NCBI RefSeq assembly: GCF_006443685.1
Contig: NZ_VFYP01000004.1
Coordinates: 186,001-250,000 of the forward strand
Length of the DNA: 64,000 bases
Source of the DNA: Rhizobium glycinendophyticum
GTDB lineage: Bacteria; Pseudomonadota; Alphaproteobacteria; Rhizobiales; Rhizobiaceae
Reading direction: 5' to 3'
The notes beneath the pieces were generated by a model. That model saw only the letters and a list, made by a program, of their open reading frames with translations. It was not told the origin of the DNA and made no database searches. Positions 27,266 to 36,749 of this stretch are shown one piece after another. The stretch's first letter is position 1, and each line of letters starts with the position of its first letter. The translations under genes and the position numbers were made by a program.

Positions 27266-27576
27266 CTATCCCGCCACCGGCGAGTTGGACGCATTACCGC
27301 AATGCTCGAGCGCGTCGATGATCTGGTCTTGAACCGCCAGCCTCAATGCGAGCGTGTCGAGTTCGCCCCACCGTTCGAAAGCCAGGTGATCGGCCAGCTC
27401 CGATAGTAGAGCCGGGGACTGAAGCGGCGGCGCGCCCGGCTCCGGACCTTCACGGGGATCGCCTGCCGCCCGGCGCGCGCTGCAATCTGCCGGGCCAGGC
27501 AATCGAGATGCCGCTGGGTCTCACGTCGGGTGCCGATTGCCTTGTCCAGCGGTTTCGGAGCGCGAACGTCTATCAT
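27266..27576 (-). pseudogene. Small gene with probable frameshift
   Basis: Begins at ATG 27576, overlapping the preceding gene's stop by 4 nt (ATGA), so it was translationally coupled. The first frame reads MIDVRAPKPLDKAIGTRRET, then RHLDCLARQIAARAGRQAIP and LYYRSW, and degenerates; the neighbouring frame then reads ADHLAFERWGELDTLALRLA, VQDQIIDALEHCGNASNSPV and ends at 27266. Joined, they make a plausible ~103-residue protein. A one-base deletion near 27390 would explain it. Family unknown. Confidence 0.45.
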
Positions 27577-28466
27577 GAGCCATCCCCCCGACCTCGCCAG
27601 CCGATGAAGGAGGACGGCCCATGATATTCGGCGTGACGGTCGGGATCCATGACAAAGCCAAACCGGTCGCGCCCAGCATACTCGTCGCTCGGCACCAGGA
27701 AGCGACGCTCATCGTCGTCAGATCTCCGGTCACCACCGACGACAGCCACGACCTCGGTCATGCCGGGGTGTTGAACGGAGAGGATTGCCGAAGTGACGAT
27801 ATAGTCTGCCGCATGACGCTGATCGAACGCCCGTCGATCCCTCGCCCAGCTTTCTCCCTCGGCCAGCTTGGCGCCGTGGATCGCCTCCCAGGCATCCGGC
27901 CAGGTATTGCGGATGGTCTTTTCGGCCGCGGCTCGCTCATATCCAGTGAACAGGTCCGGAAAGGTGATTGCCACGATCGCCCATTCGCAATCTTCCTCGT
28001 ACCATGGCGTGTCCTTCCGCAGCAGCGGATGGATTTTGGCATTTCGGTCGGCAGATAGGTGAAAACCACCGTGGCCGGCCGTGCTATGAGCGACGACGCC
28101 CTCGGTATAGATGACCGCCATCTGCGAGCCACCCCAGGGCGTGCTCATAGACATGCGCGTCCGCGCGCGGTTCAGTTCCGCCAGATCGCGCTTGTGACCG
28201 GCGATCTCGGCAACGCGCGCTCGAAACTCATCCTCGTCGGCCACCCGCCCGTCGTGTCCGATGAAATCGGCGCGGGTCAGCTCAGCGAGCGGCCGGCGCA
28301 CGAAGACGGCACTCGCTAGGAATACGAAGCCGCTGGGCGACGTGACCATGGCAAGGACGGTGTCATCAATGCGAGCGACGGGCATGCCGTCCGCGCTTGT
28401 CGCAAACTCCACCCCCGAAAGATCGGGGGTGGGTGTTGCCGAGCTTGACTTCAGGGCGCCGGTCAT
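27573..28466 (-). CDS. Conserved plasmid protein, DUF7007-like
   Basis: 297 residues; soluble, with no clear catalytic motif. It resembles a family of rhizobial plasmid proteins that follow the ParB-like gene (blocks TPWGGSQMAVIYTEGVVAHS, TAGHGGFHLSADRN, and PWYEEDCEWAIVAITFPDLF). The Trp/His/Asp-rich centre could be an active site, but this is only a guess. The start overlaps the ParB-like stop by 4 nt (ATGA) and the next gene overlaps its stop in the same way, so the three form one operon. Confidence 0.75.
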   Translation of the reverse strand: MTGALKSSSATPTPDLSGVEFATSADGMPVARIDDTVLAMVTSPSGFVFLASAVFVRRPLAELTRADFIGHDGRVADEDEFRARVAEIAGHKRDLAELNRARTRMSMSTPWGGSQMAVIYTEGVVAHSTAGHGGFHLSADRNAKIHPLLRKDTPWYEEDCEWAIVAITFPDLFTGYERAAAEKTIRNTWPDAWEAIHGAKLAEGESWARDRRAFDQRHAADYIVTSAILSVQHPGMTEVVAVVGGDRRSDDDERRFLVPSDEYAGRDRFGFVMDPDRHAEYHGPSSFIGWRGRGDGS

Positions 28467-30208
28467 GCGGCCGCCCTCTGATCGAAATCCTGGTCGTGGC
28501 CATCGTCGACCTCGGCGTCGTGCAGATCATCCTGACCCGCCTCCTCTTCGACCGGCCCCTCATGCTCTTCAGTGGTGCCGCCAGTATCACCGTCTTCGTC
28601 ATCCTGGGAGCCCGTGCCGATGACGTCAGCGGCAGCACCCGCGCGGATCCAGTCGAGTAGTTCGTCGGCCGGCGGCGCGAAGCGGCCGGAAGGATGGACG
28701 AAGTGTTCGGTCGCAAAATGCTCGACGAGCGCTGCGCGGGTTTCCCGCACCTTCTGCCGTGGCTGAACCGATGCCTCGGCGCAAGATGCTTCCAACGCCT
28801 GGCGCGACAGGCACAACAGGAAATCTTCCGAACCCATGTTCGGCAGGAATTCATCAGCGCCGATCGCCTCGCCGGCGATGCGCGCGACCATGCCGCTATT
28901 CGACATGCCGCGACGGCACGAGAGCACATCGATCAGCACAGAGCGAACGGCGACTCGAAGCGCATCTTGATTAAAGGCGAGCTTGCCATGCTCGTCGAAC
29001 AACCCGACGGCGTGGCGCGAGAAGCGCTTGCCGCCATAGAAGGTCCCATCCGCGCCGGAGTCGATGCGGGCGTTCTGGCCGGCAAAGGCCAGCACCATCA
29101 GCGCCATCAGCATATCGTCCTCGATCGGCGCGCGGCCTAGTGCGTCGTGCAGCGCATCAGTGCGGAAATCGCCGATCATGTCATGACCCTTCTGGGTCAC
29201 ATCCGGTCGGGCCTTATGCGTGGCGATTGCGTCGTCGTCGCCACCGACAGAGCCGTTACCAGCAGTGCCCTTCGGCTTCGCGGTCTCGGGCATGCGATAA
29301 TGAACAGTTTGCACCTTGCCGTCGCGATCGAGATAAAGTGCCGTGTGGTCCGACTTGGACGGCTTGCCGTAGACTTGAGACGCCTTCTTCGGCAGCTCCG
29401 GCTGGCCCCAGCTGTTGACATCGACGATCGCACCCTTCTTCGGCAGATTGTTCGTCATCCATTCATGCTGGGCACCGAGAAATCCCTCGACATTGGTGGT
29501 GTAGCGGCCGTCCTGATCAGCCGGCGCGAAGAGATCCTCGACCCATTCGATCCCGTAGGCCTGAGCAAGATCGTCGCCAAAGCTCGCATCCTTGGCGTAC
29601 ATGCGCTTCTTGGTCAGCGCGTTGGCGATCTGCCACCAGGGCGCGGTGTCACCCTGCTTCGGTTTGTGGGCTTTCCAGACCTCCTTCTGGTCGACCTGGC
29701 CGGCAGCCGCGATGACGCGCAACTGCTGCTCGGACGGCATGTCACCCAGGGCCATCTGTTCGAGCATGGCCGGCAGGACGTTGGCGAGCAGGCGCAGCTT
29801 GCGGATCTGGCGGACGGGGAGGGCAAGAGCAACCGCGATCGCTTCCTCGGTCCAGCCGAGAGCAACCAGCCGTTCGATACCGCGCCACTGGTCAACCGGG
29901 TTAAGAGCCTCGCGAACGCTGTTCTCGACCATGGACCGCATCGCCCCGTTATCGTTGGCAGCGTCTGCGACGGGGATCTCGATTTCTTCGAGACCGGCGG
30001 CGATAGCGAGCCGGACGCGACGATGGCCGGCGTCGATGATATAGCCGTTTCCGCCATCCATTTCGGGTGCAACCACTGGCGGCTGGACGATGCCGACGGC
30101 CTTGATCGTCGCCAGCATTAGCGCATCTGCCTGCGGTGACGACTTCGACTGGCGCATCCGGTCGGGGTTTTCCTTCAGAGCGCGCGGGTCAACCTTCATG
30201 ATCTGCAT
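28463..30208 (-). CDS. ParB/RepB/Spo0J-like nuclease-domain protein
   Basis: 581 residues from ATG 30208, which has an AAGGAACC ribosome site; an open extension to 30526 is not homologous. The N-terminal ParB domain (about 1-100) includes IKAVGIVQPPVVAP, the AGHRRVRLA box and NDNGAMRSMVENSVREALNP. Then comes a KorB-type HTH (GWTEEAIAVALALPVRQIRK), a long middle region, and an acidic Asp/Glu-rich tail. No ParA gene is nearby, so a classical partition role is doubtful; such proteins are common in plasmid leading regions. First gene of a three-gene operon. Confidence 0.87.
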   Translation of the reverse strand: MQIMKVDPRALKENPDRMRQSKSSPQADALMLATIKAVGIVQPPVVAPEMDGGNGYIIDAGHRRVRLAIAAGLEEIEIPVADAANDNGAMRSMVENSVREALNPVDQWRGIERLVALGWTEEAIAVALALPVRQIRKLRLLANVLPAMLEQMALGDMPSEQQLRVIAAAGQVDQKEVWKAHKPKQGDTAPWWQIANALTKKRMYAKDASFGDDLAQAYGIEWVEDLFAPADQDGRYTTNVEGFLGAQHEWMTNNLPKKGAIVDVNSWGQPELPKKASQVYGKPSKSDHTALYLDRDGKVQTVHYRMPETAKPKGTAGNGSVGGDDDAIATHKARPDVTQKGHDMIGDFRTDALHDALGRAPIEDDMLMALMVLAFAGQNARIDSGADGTFYGGKRFSRHAVGLFDEHGKLAFNQDALRVAVRSVLIDVLSCRRGMSNSGMVARIAGEAIGADEFLPNMGSEDFLLCLSRQALEASCAEASVQPRQKVRETRAALVEHFATEHFVHPSGRFAPPADELLDWIRAGAAADVIGTGSQDDEDGDTGGTTEEHEGPVEEEAGQDDLHDAEVDDGHDQDFDQRAAA

Positions 30209-30288
30209 GGGACGGTTCCTTTCAGGAGAGTTCCGGACCGGCGCCTTGCCAGTCCTTCCTGTCTTCATTTTCTTTTCGAAGACACCTC

Positions 30289-30443
30289 CCGGACCGCCGA
30301 TCAGCCGGACTGCCGCAACTGCGGCGGAGCATCCCTGCTGCGTAGAGCGAGCGGGGCTAACAGTCTTGCGAAGGACAAGCAGCCGGGATGACGCAGGCGG
30401 CGGTTGAGCGAAAGCGGCGGCAGGAGCACCGATCTGCGACCGG
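30289..30443. promoter_or_regulatory. Extended nested palindrome upstream of the ParB-like gene
   Basis: Centre near 30361. Arms: CCGGACC...GATC/GATC...GACCGG (30289/30431, imperfect), CTGCCGC/GCGGCAG (30310/30417), CTGCG/CGCAG (30319/30392), CATCCC/GGGATG (30330/30385) and GCTGC/GCAGC (30337/30379). Less perfect than the ardC leader but with the same design and placement, about 80 nt before the start codon. Confidence 0.42.
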
Positions 30444-30534
30444 TTCACCTTCCAGCTTTTCTTCTCCTCACTTTCAATTCGAATCGACGCTCGAAGACGA
30501 TAGAATGGTGAGGGCTCGACCTTCAAAGACGAGA

Positions 30535-30852
30535 CTACGTTCGGCGCCCAAGAAGAGCCAGACCATCGGCGAGCATACGCTTCAGGATCAGCTTTTTACT
30601 TTCCGTTGCGGGAGGACCGGCTTCGGAGGTAGCAACAGCAGCAGGCGGTGGATCGGCGGCGTCGGATAGCGAGACCGGCAGAGGCTCTTCGGCCACTGCG
30701 GCGACCACAACGTGCGTGATCGTTATTTCATCCGATTTGACCGCGACGGTGACCTGTCCTCCGGAGCGGAGGCGGTCGACGCCCTTTTGAGCGGCCTCCT
30801 GCTCACCTAGAGCCTCGACCAGCGATGCCTGCGTCACGAGAAAAAATGGCAT
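30535..30852 (-). CDS. 105-aa hypothetical plasmid protein
   Basis: MPFFLVTQASLVEALGEQEA... with AAQKGVDRLRSGGQVTVAVK and DEITITHVVVAA following, then a Pro/Ala-rich linker and a helical C terminus (SKKLILKRMLADGLALLG). The N-terminal part looks like a small alpha/beta domain and is common in rhizobial plasmids near the ParB-like gene. Function unknown. It is upstream of the ParB-like operon. Confidence 0.65.
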   Translation of the reverse strand: MPFFLVTQASLVEALGEQEAAQKGVDRLRSGGQVTVAVKSDEITITHVVVAAVAEEPLPVSLSDAADPPPAAVATSEAGPPATESKKLILKRMLADGLALLGRRT

Positions 30853-30944
30853 GTATTCCCACAGAGTGTTTCGGTGAAGATCTCAATCGCAAAGGTGGCG
30901 TGGTCAAGTGCAGCATCGCATTTGCAGCCACATCGGACACAAAA

Positions 30945-30974
30945 AAGGCGCTCAACCCGTGAGGGGAGCGCCTT
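30945..30974. terminator. Bidirectional terminator-like hairpin
   Basis: Stem AAGGCGCTC (30945-30953) / GAGCGCCTT (30966-30974) with a 12-nt loop, flanked by six A on the left and CTTCT on the right. No minus-strand gene stops within 170 nt, so it may end antisense or readthrough transcription into the 105-aa gene. Confidence 0.55.
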
Positions 30975-31142
30975 CTTCTGTATCCCGGGACAATATCAAA
31001 CGCCTCAGCAATTGCAGCGAGCACGACATCGTCTCATCAGGAAGTGATGCTCAGATATTGTTGACGAAAGGCATTTTCAAGTCGTAATTCAACTTGCCGC
31101 CAGATAGGGCTCGCCGCTTATCAGAATGCCAGGTGAAACAAC

Positions 31143-31403
31143 ATGGGCACAGATCCCGAGGCCCGCAGAGCGATCGCACAACGCGCCATTGATCGCGCGA
31201 AAGGGCGTGGGACGGCGATCGACACGGATCCTGCCTTCCTTGCCTTACTGGAGGAATGGATCGGGGGAGAAATCGACATGAAGGCCATGCGCTTACGATA
31301 CCTTGAAATGACCGCTCTACAAGTTGCCGAGCGGCGGGGCTCGCGCAATAGCCTCTCCGGCATAAACCCTTCGGAATCATCGTACGAGGTGACCAAAGAA
31401 TAA
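31143..31403 (+). CDS. 86-aa hypothetical protein
   Basis: MGTDPEARRAIAQRAIDRAK, then a DPAFLALLEEWIGGEIDMKA segment and a basic C terminus. Helical, charged, no membrane segment. It resembles small plasmid proteins of rhizobia; function unknown. ATG at 31143; the upstream ribosome site is weak (AGGTGAAAC). It converges with the methylase-helicase gene, with a shared terminator between them. Confidence 0.6.
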   Translation: MGTDPEARRAIAQRAIDRAKGRGTAIDTDPAFLALLEEWIGGEIDMKAMRLRYLEMTALQVAERRGSRNSLSGINPSESSYEVTKE

Positions 31404-31407
31404 AAAA

Positions 31408-31434
31408 ATGGGCCTGCGGAAAACCGCGGCCCAT
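31408..31434 (-). terminator. Terminator behind the methylase-helicase operon
   Basis: Stem ATGGGCC-T-GCGG / CCGC-GGCCCAT with an AAAA loop and one bulged base, followed on the minus strand by seven T. It lies 135 nt beyond the methylase-helicase stop and 5 nt beyond the convergent 86-aa gene. Confidence 0.8.
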
Positions 31435-31568
31435 GAAGTGTGGAGATCTAAAACCTCCAGAGGGGAACAGCTGCTGCGACGGAATTGGGAGGTGACCGTC
31501 ATGCGCATCAGCTGAAGGCACTTTGCCCGAGTTTTGACCAGCTGGATAACATTTATTGTGCAACGCAG

Positions 31569-34500
31569 CTATGCAGCTGCCGCGGCGGTCACGTTGTCCA
31601 GACCTTCCGCCAGCTGTGCGTCGATTGACCTCAACTTCAACCGCGTTTCCTTGAGGTCGTCTGCGAACGCAAAAGTGCCTCCGTCTCGGGACCGGTAGGA
31701 CACTAATCGCCGCTTGGCCTCTTCGAGCTGCCGGCGATACTGGTTCTGTTCCACATCGAAGCCCCTGAGAGCGTGTTCCAGGCGTGATATGGCTCCGAGC
31801 GGTGTGACCGTCACCGCCAGATCGATCTCGTAGTCGGCCCCGGTGCGCTGTAGCAGCGTCTCATAACGATAACCATCGCCTTTGCCGAAGCGCTCACCCT
31901 CATAGACAAGATCGAAGCCACCGATCGTCCCCAGATGCACCTCGCCCTCTTGCCGCAACTGCAGAAGCGTGAGGATCTCTTTCATCAGCGCGCGACCGGC
32001 CTCCTTTCGCTCGGTATATTCTTGCCCGAGCACCGTCATGGTGAAGGCATCGCCGCCGGTCGGCTTAAGCCGGGCGGTGTCCTGTTCGATTTCGCCGATA
32101 CGGCGGTTCGCCGTTTCGATCTCACGCTCTGCATCACGCATCTGTCGGCGGACGGCATACTGATCGTCTTCGTGCGCGGCCCGTAGCCGTTCGAGCCTGG
32201 CAATATCGGCTTCGAGGCCAGCCTTCTGCATCAGCCGCGCATCGCCGGAGGCGATAGCCTTTGCCATGGCGAATTGGCTGGCGGCACCTTCGCCGATGTC
32301 TTCGAGCCGGCGGATTGAGGTATCTCCCGACAAGGCGGCGGCGATGAAACGGGCCTTGCGCTCATTGTTCTGCCACATGCTGGCGTCGAGCGAACCCTCC
32401 GTGGCATAGGCGAAGATGTCGACCTCGTCATGCTGGTTGCCCTGTCGCACGATCCGACCCTCGCGCTGCTCAATCTGCGACGGCAGCCATGGAACGTCGA
32501 GATGGTGGAGGGCCTTAAGCCGCAGTTGGGCATTGACCCCTGTGCCCATCGTCTCGGAAGAGCCGATGAGAAACCGGACCTTGCCGGCGCGAACGTCGCC
32601 GAACAGCCGCTGCTTGGCCTCGGTTTTCTTGTAATCCTGCATGAACGCGATCTGCGCGGCGGGCACGCCAAGCCGGATTAGTTCATCGCGGATGAACCGA
32701 TAGGCGGAGAAGCCGCGGGACTTTTCGACATTGATCGTGCCGAGATCGGAAAAGATCATCTGTGCGGCGCCGGGGAGATCAAAGTCCTTGCCGTCAGGGC
32801 GGCGATAGATGGCCTCGCCGGTCTCTATCCAGATCCGGTGGGCATTGCGGACCAGCAGATTGAGCTTATTGTCCGCCTCATTGCCGGCTGCCGGCATGAC
32901 GAAGCGCAGGTCGATCGCGGCATGGCGTCCGTCAGTGATAACGGAGAGCAGAATGTCATCGCCGGGCTTGGCCGGACCTTCGCGTTTCTCGATCGCCTTG
33001 ATCCTGGTATCGAGCATCTGCTGGTAGGTCTTGAACAGCGCCGTCGGCTTGGCCGTGAGGATCTGCCGGCGGCCGGTAGAGAGGTTGGGCACCTTCACAT
33101 ATTGCCTTAGATCGTCCGGCAAGACGACGTCGGCAAAGGTTCGGAACATGGCAATCAGTTCGGGCACGTTGACGAAGGAGGCGAAGCGGCTGACCGGCTT
33201 GTATTTGCCGGACGGCTGGATTTCGAGTTCGGTCGTCGTATCGCCGAAGCAGGATGCCCACGCATCGAACTCGTGAAGCCCGCGCTCAGCAAGTGCCGCG
33301 TGGCCAAGCAGCCGTTGGATGGAGAACATCTCGCCAAGCGTGTTGGTGATCGGCGTGCCGGAGGCCAGGACCAATGCGCGGCCCGGGTTTTTCGTCTCGA
33401 TATAGCGTGATTTGACATAGAGATCCCAGGCGCGCTGCGAGCCGTTCGGGTCGATACCCTTTAGCGTCGACATATTAGTCGCGAAGGAAAGCTTCCGGAA
33501 TTCCTGCGCCTCGTCGACGACGATCTGGTCGATGCCGATTTCCGAGATCGTCAGCAGGTCGTCCTTGCGAGTGGCAAGACCTTCGAGCCGCTCCTGCAGT
33601 CCTTCCTTCAGCCGCTCGAGGCGCTTGCGCGAGACGCGATCCTCGCTGTCGACTTTGGTCAGCAGATCCTCATAGAGCTTCAACTCATCCTGGATCATCG
33701 CCTGCTCAAAGGTGGAGGGAACCGCGATGAAGCGGAAGGCTGAGTGGGTGATGATGATCGCATCCCAGGTCGCGGTCGCCGCTCGGCTGAGGAACCGTGC
33801 GCGCTTGTCCTTCGTAAAATTGGTCTCGTCGGCGACGAAAATACGGGCATTCGGATAGAGACCTAAGAATTCGCGGGCGGCCTGAGCCAGGCAATGGCCG
33901 GGCACGACCAACATCGCCTTAGCAATCAGGCCGAGCCGGCGCTGTTCCATGATGGCGGCCGCCATGGTCATCGTCTTGCCGGCGCCGACGGCATGGGCGA
34001 GATAGGTGGAACCATCGGCGATGATCCGCCAAATTCCGCGTTTCTGGTGCCCATAAAGAACGAAGGCGCCAGAGGCGCCGGGGAGTTTGAGATGGGACCC
34101 GTCGAATTTGCGCGGCGCGATATTGTTGAAGCGGTCGTTGTACTCCCGCGCCAACCGATCAGTGCGGTCGGGATCGGTCCAGACCCAGTCCTGAAAGGAC
34201 AGTTTGATCCTCTGCAGCTTGTCGCGCGCGGCCTCGGTATCGACGACGTTGAGGACCCGGCGCTCGCCGTCGACATCCTTGATCACGTCGAAGATCTGTG
34301 GGACCCGGCTGTTCAAGGCATCGGCGAGCAGATCGCCGGCATGCCGGCGGCTAGTGCCCCATTCGGATGTGCCGGCGGCGCTGTAGCCGAGTTGGCGAGC
34401 TTCGACGGTCCACGACCCGAGCTCCGGCATATGGTGGATGCGGATATCGACTTCCATCGTTTCTTTGACGAAAGCCACGACATCGGCAGCCGGGATCCAT

Positions 34501-36659
34501 GGGGCGCCGAGACGAACCGTGATGTCGGAGGGGCGAAGATCGGCCGGCTGAACATCGGTCAGGGCGCAGACATTGCGCTCATAGATCGGATCGAGCTCGG
34601 TCGCCGCTTGCGCGGCAGACAGCTTGGTGCGCACAGCCCCGGAGAGGTACCCATCGGCTGTCTGCCACGATCCATCGGCCGGGTCACGGAAGATAGCCTC
34701 TCCCAGCTCGTCGATCACATCAGCTGGATCGCTATGGAGCAGCTCGGCGATATGGTCGATATCGACATGGCCGCGTTCGTTCAGCACGACGGCGAGCGCA
34801 TCTGCCGGCGATGTGATGCTCGGCGGCGCCGGCGGAGCAATCACCCGTTCGGAGAAGATCGGACCGGGCTTTGCCGTGTCTGTCTCGAGATCGTAGTCCT
34901 CGATCGAGGCGACCAGCCAGCAATCCGGGTCATCCCGGAAGGGGGCAAGGTTCGGTTGGCGGTGGGTCTCCTTGACCTCGCCTGTTTCGGCGTCTTCCTG
35001 AATGGAAACGGTCGTCTTGTTGACCGGCCCGAAATCCCGCACGAAGCTCGACCAGGCGATACGCAGCCGCACCTGAAGATCACGCCAGGGGCGATCGCTT
35101 TCCTGTGCCTTCAACACCTCGCGCACGGCATCGCGGATCGGGATCAGCTTGCTGATGATCCGGATATGCTTTTCCGAAATCCCGTCGCCGGTGCGGCCTT
35201 TGCGGACGGTAATCGGCGCAGCCGATCCGTCGAGCATCTGCATCAGGCCCTTGGAGCGGTCGAGGAAGAAGCTGCCCTCGCGAACAGGCACGCCCTTCGG
35301 TTGCAGATCGACAATCTCCCCGAGTTCATCTTCCAGATCGAGATCGATGGGCGTGGGCTCGCCGTCGTAGAGGTTCGCCGGCAGAAGATCGACAGCAGCG
35401 GCGAGCGCCGCTTCAAGATCTTCGCCATCATGGGAACGGCACGTATAGGTCTCGCCGAACGGCCCCGAGGTCAGGGTGTGGGTACCGAGTACGAAATCAG
35501 GATGGTGGGCAAACCACCTGTTGACACGGATCGCACCTTCATCGTTGGTGGCCGGCCTGATCTCATCGACATCGAGCCACAGCTGATTGCCTTCAGCCTC
35601 ACCGGCCTTGCGTTTGCGGAAGAACAGGATGTCGACAACGACGTCAGTGCCGGCGTCCAGGCGAAAACTGCCTTCGGGCAGACGAATGGCCGCAATCAAG
35701 TCTGCGGACTTGGCGATATGCTCCCGCGCTGTCGTGTCCGCCTTGTCCATCGTGCCATGTGAGGTGGCAAAGGCGGCGAGCGCGCCGGGCTTCAGAAGAT
35801 CGATCGACCGGGCGATGAAATAGTCGTGGAGACGAAGGCCGAGTCCGCGATAGGTGCGGTCCGAGCGGACAGTACGATCGGAAAAGGGCGGGTTGCCGAT
35901 GGCAAGATCGTAGATCGGCGCCAGATCGGTGCGGGCGAAGTCGCCATTGATAATCCGGGCCTTCGGCTGCAGCAGGCCGACGATGCGGGCCGTGACCGCA
36001 TCAAGCTCGATCCCGGTGAGATAGGTGGCATCGCGAAAGCGCTCCGGCATTAGGGCCGGGAACAGACCTGTGCCGATGCCCGGCTCCAGCACCCGGCCGC
36101 CGCGCCACCCGAGTTTTGCTATCCCAGCCCAGATCAACCGGATGATAAATTCTGGCGTGAAGTGGGCGTATTGGGTGCAGCGGGCGAGGGACGCATAATC
36201 TGCCTCGGAGACGGCGCTTTCGAGCGAGGAACCGAGATCGTCCCAGCCTTGCCGGAAATCGACCTCGCCCGGCCGGCGGAACATGCCGTTGGCGAGCTCG
36301 TCGGCGCCAAAGCCGGTGAAGCGGATCAGCTGCGTCTGTTCTTCACACGTTGCCGGCCGGTCCTGCTTGGCAATTGCGTCGGTGATGAGGATCGCCGCAA
36401 CATTCGCGCGGGCGCGATCCTTCCAGGAGGCGCCCAACTCGCGGTCACCATCAAGATAGAAGTTTGCTGGAGACACTGCTCGCCGAACAGGCGCGGCAGT
36501 GACGGGGAGGGCAGGGGCCGATGCCGGCGGAGTGGGATCTGGATCATCGTCATTGGCGGGATCGGGAGAGAAACCGCCAAACGCGGTCACACCAAACCCG
36601 AGCCCGGAGGACAGGGCAGAGCTGCCGAACATGTCGAAGGTAAAGGGATCATTGCTCAT
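31569..36659 (-). CDS. Giant DNA methylase-SNF2 helicase
   Basis: 1696 residues. The N-terminal part is an N6-adenine methyltransferase: SAM-binding LEPGIGTGLF at 191-200 and the catalytic NPPF at 256-259. The central part is a SNF2/DEAD-like helicase with Walker A HAVGAGKT at about 888, DEAQ (VVDEAQEFRK) near 1048, and SGTPITNT. The helicase C-terminal domain has ETMGTGVNAQ and QREGRIVRQGNQ near 1400. A coiled-coil C-terminal region follows (residues 1470 to the end). Such fusions are found on many plasmids and phages, where they probably modify or protect incoming DNA. It lies upstream of no other gene on its strand until the terminator at 31434. Confidence 0.93.
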   Translation of the reverse strand: MSNDPFTFDMFGSSALSSGLGFGVTAFGGFSPDPANDDDPDPTPPASAPALPVTAAPVRRAVSPANFYLDGDRELGASWKDRARANVAAILITDAIAKQDRPATCEEQTQLIRFTGFGADELANGMFRRPGEVDFRQGWDDLGSSLESAVSEADYASLARCTQYAHFTPEFIIRLIWAGIAKLGWRGGRVLEPGIGTGLFPALMPERFRDATYLTGIELDAVTARIVGLLQPKARIINGDFARTDLAPIYDLAIGNPPFSDRTVRSDRTYRGLGLRLHDYFIARSIDLLKPGALAAFATSHGTMDKADTTAREHIAKSADLIAAIRLPEGSFRLDAGTDVVVDILFFRKRKAGEAEGNQLWLDVDEIRPATNDEGAIRVNRWFAHHPDFVLGTHTLTSGPFGETYTCRSHDGEDLEAALAAAVDLLPANLYDGEPTPIDLDLEDELGEIVDLQPKGVPVREGSFFLDRSKGLMQMLDGSAAPITVRKGRTGDGISEKHIRIISKLIPIRDAVREVLKAQESDRPWRDLQVRLRIAWSSFVRDFGPVNKTTVSIQEDAETGEVKETHRQPNLAPFRDDPDCWLVASIEDYDLETDTAKPGPIFSERVIAPPAPPSITSPADALAVVLNERGHVDIDHIAELLHSDPADVIDELGEAIFRDPADGSWQTADGYLSGAVRTKLSAAQAATELDPIYERNVCALTDVQPADLRPSDITVRLGAPWIPAADVVAFVKETMEVDIRIHHMPELGSWTVEARQLGYSAAGTSEWGTSRRHAGDLLADALNSRVPQIFDVIKDVDGERRVLNVVDTEAARDKLQRIKLSFQDWVWTDPDRTDRLAREYNDRFNNIAPRKFDGSHLKLPGASGAFVLYGHQKRGIWRIIADGSTYLAHAVGAGKTMTMAAAIMEQRRLGLIAKAMLVVPGHCLAQAAREFLGLYPNARIFVADETNFTKDKRARFLSRAATATWDAIIITHSAFRFIAVPSTFEQAMIQDELKLYEDLLTKVDSEDRVSRKRLERLKEGLQERLEGLATRKDDLLTISEIGIDQIVVDEAQEFRKLSFATNMSTLKGIDPNGSQRAWDLYVKSRYIETKNPGRALVLASGTPITNTLGEMFSIQRLLGHAALAERGLHEFDAWASCFGDTTTELEIQPSGKYKPVSRFASFVNVPELIAMFRTFADVVLPDDLRQYVKVPNLSTGRRQILTAKPTALFKTYQQMLDTRIKAIEKREGPAKPGDDILLSVITDGRHAAIDLRFVMPAAGNEADNKLNLLVRNAHRIWIETGEAIYRRPDGKDFDLPGAAQMIFSDLGTINVEKSRGFSAYRFIRDELIRLGVPAAQIAFMQDYKKTEAKQRLFGDVRAGKVRFLIGSSETMGTGVNAQLRLKALHHLDVPWLPSQIEQREGRIVRQGNQHDEVDIFAYATEGSLDASMWQNNERKARFIAAALSGDTSIRRLEDIGEGAASQFAMAKAIASGDARLMQKAGLEADIARLERLRAAHEDDQYAVRRQMRDAEREIETANRRIGEIEQDTARLKPTGGDAFTMTVLGQEYTERKEAGRALMKEILTLLQLRQEGEVHLGTIGGFDLVYEGERFGKGDGYRYETLLQRTGADYEIDLAVTVTPLGAISRLEHALRGFDVEQNQYRRQLEEAKRRLVSYRSRDGGTFAFADDLKETRLKLRSIDAQLAEGLDNVTAAAAA

Positions 36660-36749
36660 GAAAAGCTCCTTTGGAAAGCGGGCGTGCGAAATCGACCGGT
36701 CGAGAGTTCGACGAGTTGCAGCGCTCGGATTGTGGGGACTGTTTCTGGC

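Noticed and set aside
29147..30121. A 324-codon plus-strand frame opposite the ParB-like gene
   Set aside because: Shadow frame; Arg/Asp-rich and unrelated to any family.
33894..35762. A 622-codon plus-strand open frame opposite the methylase-helicase gene
   Set aside because: It mirrors the GC-rich real gene; its composition is unlike a protein family, and the minus-strand frame carries all enzyme motifs.
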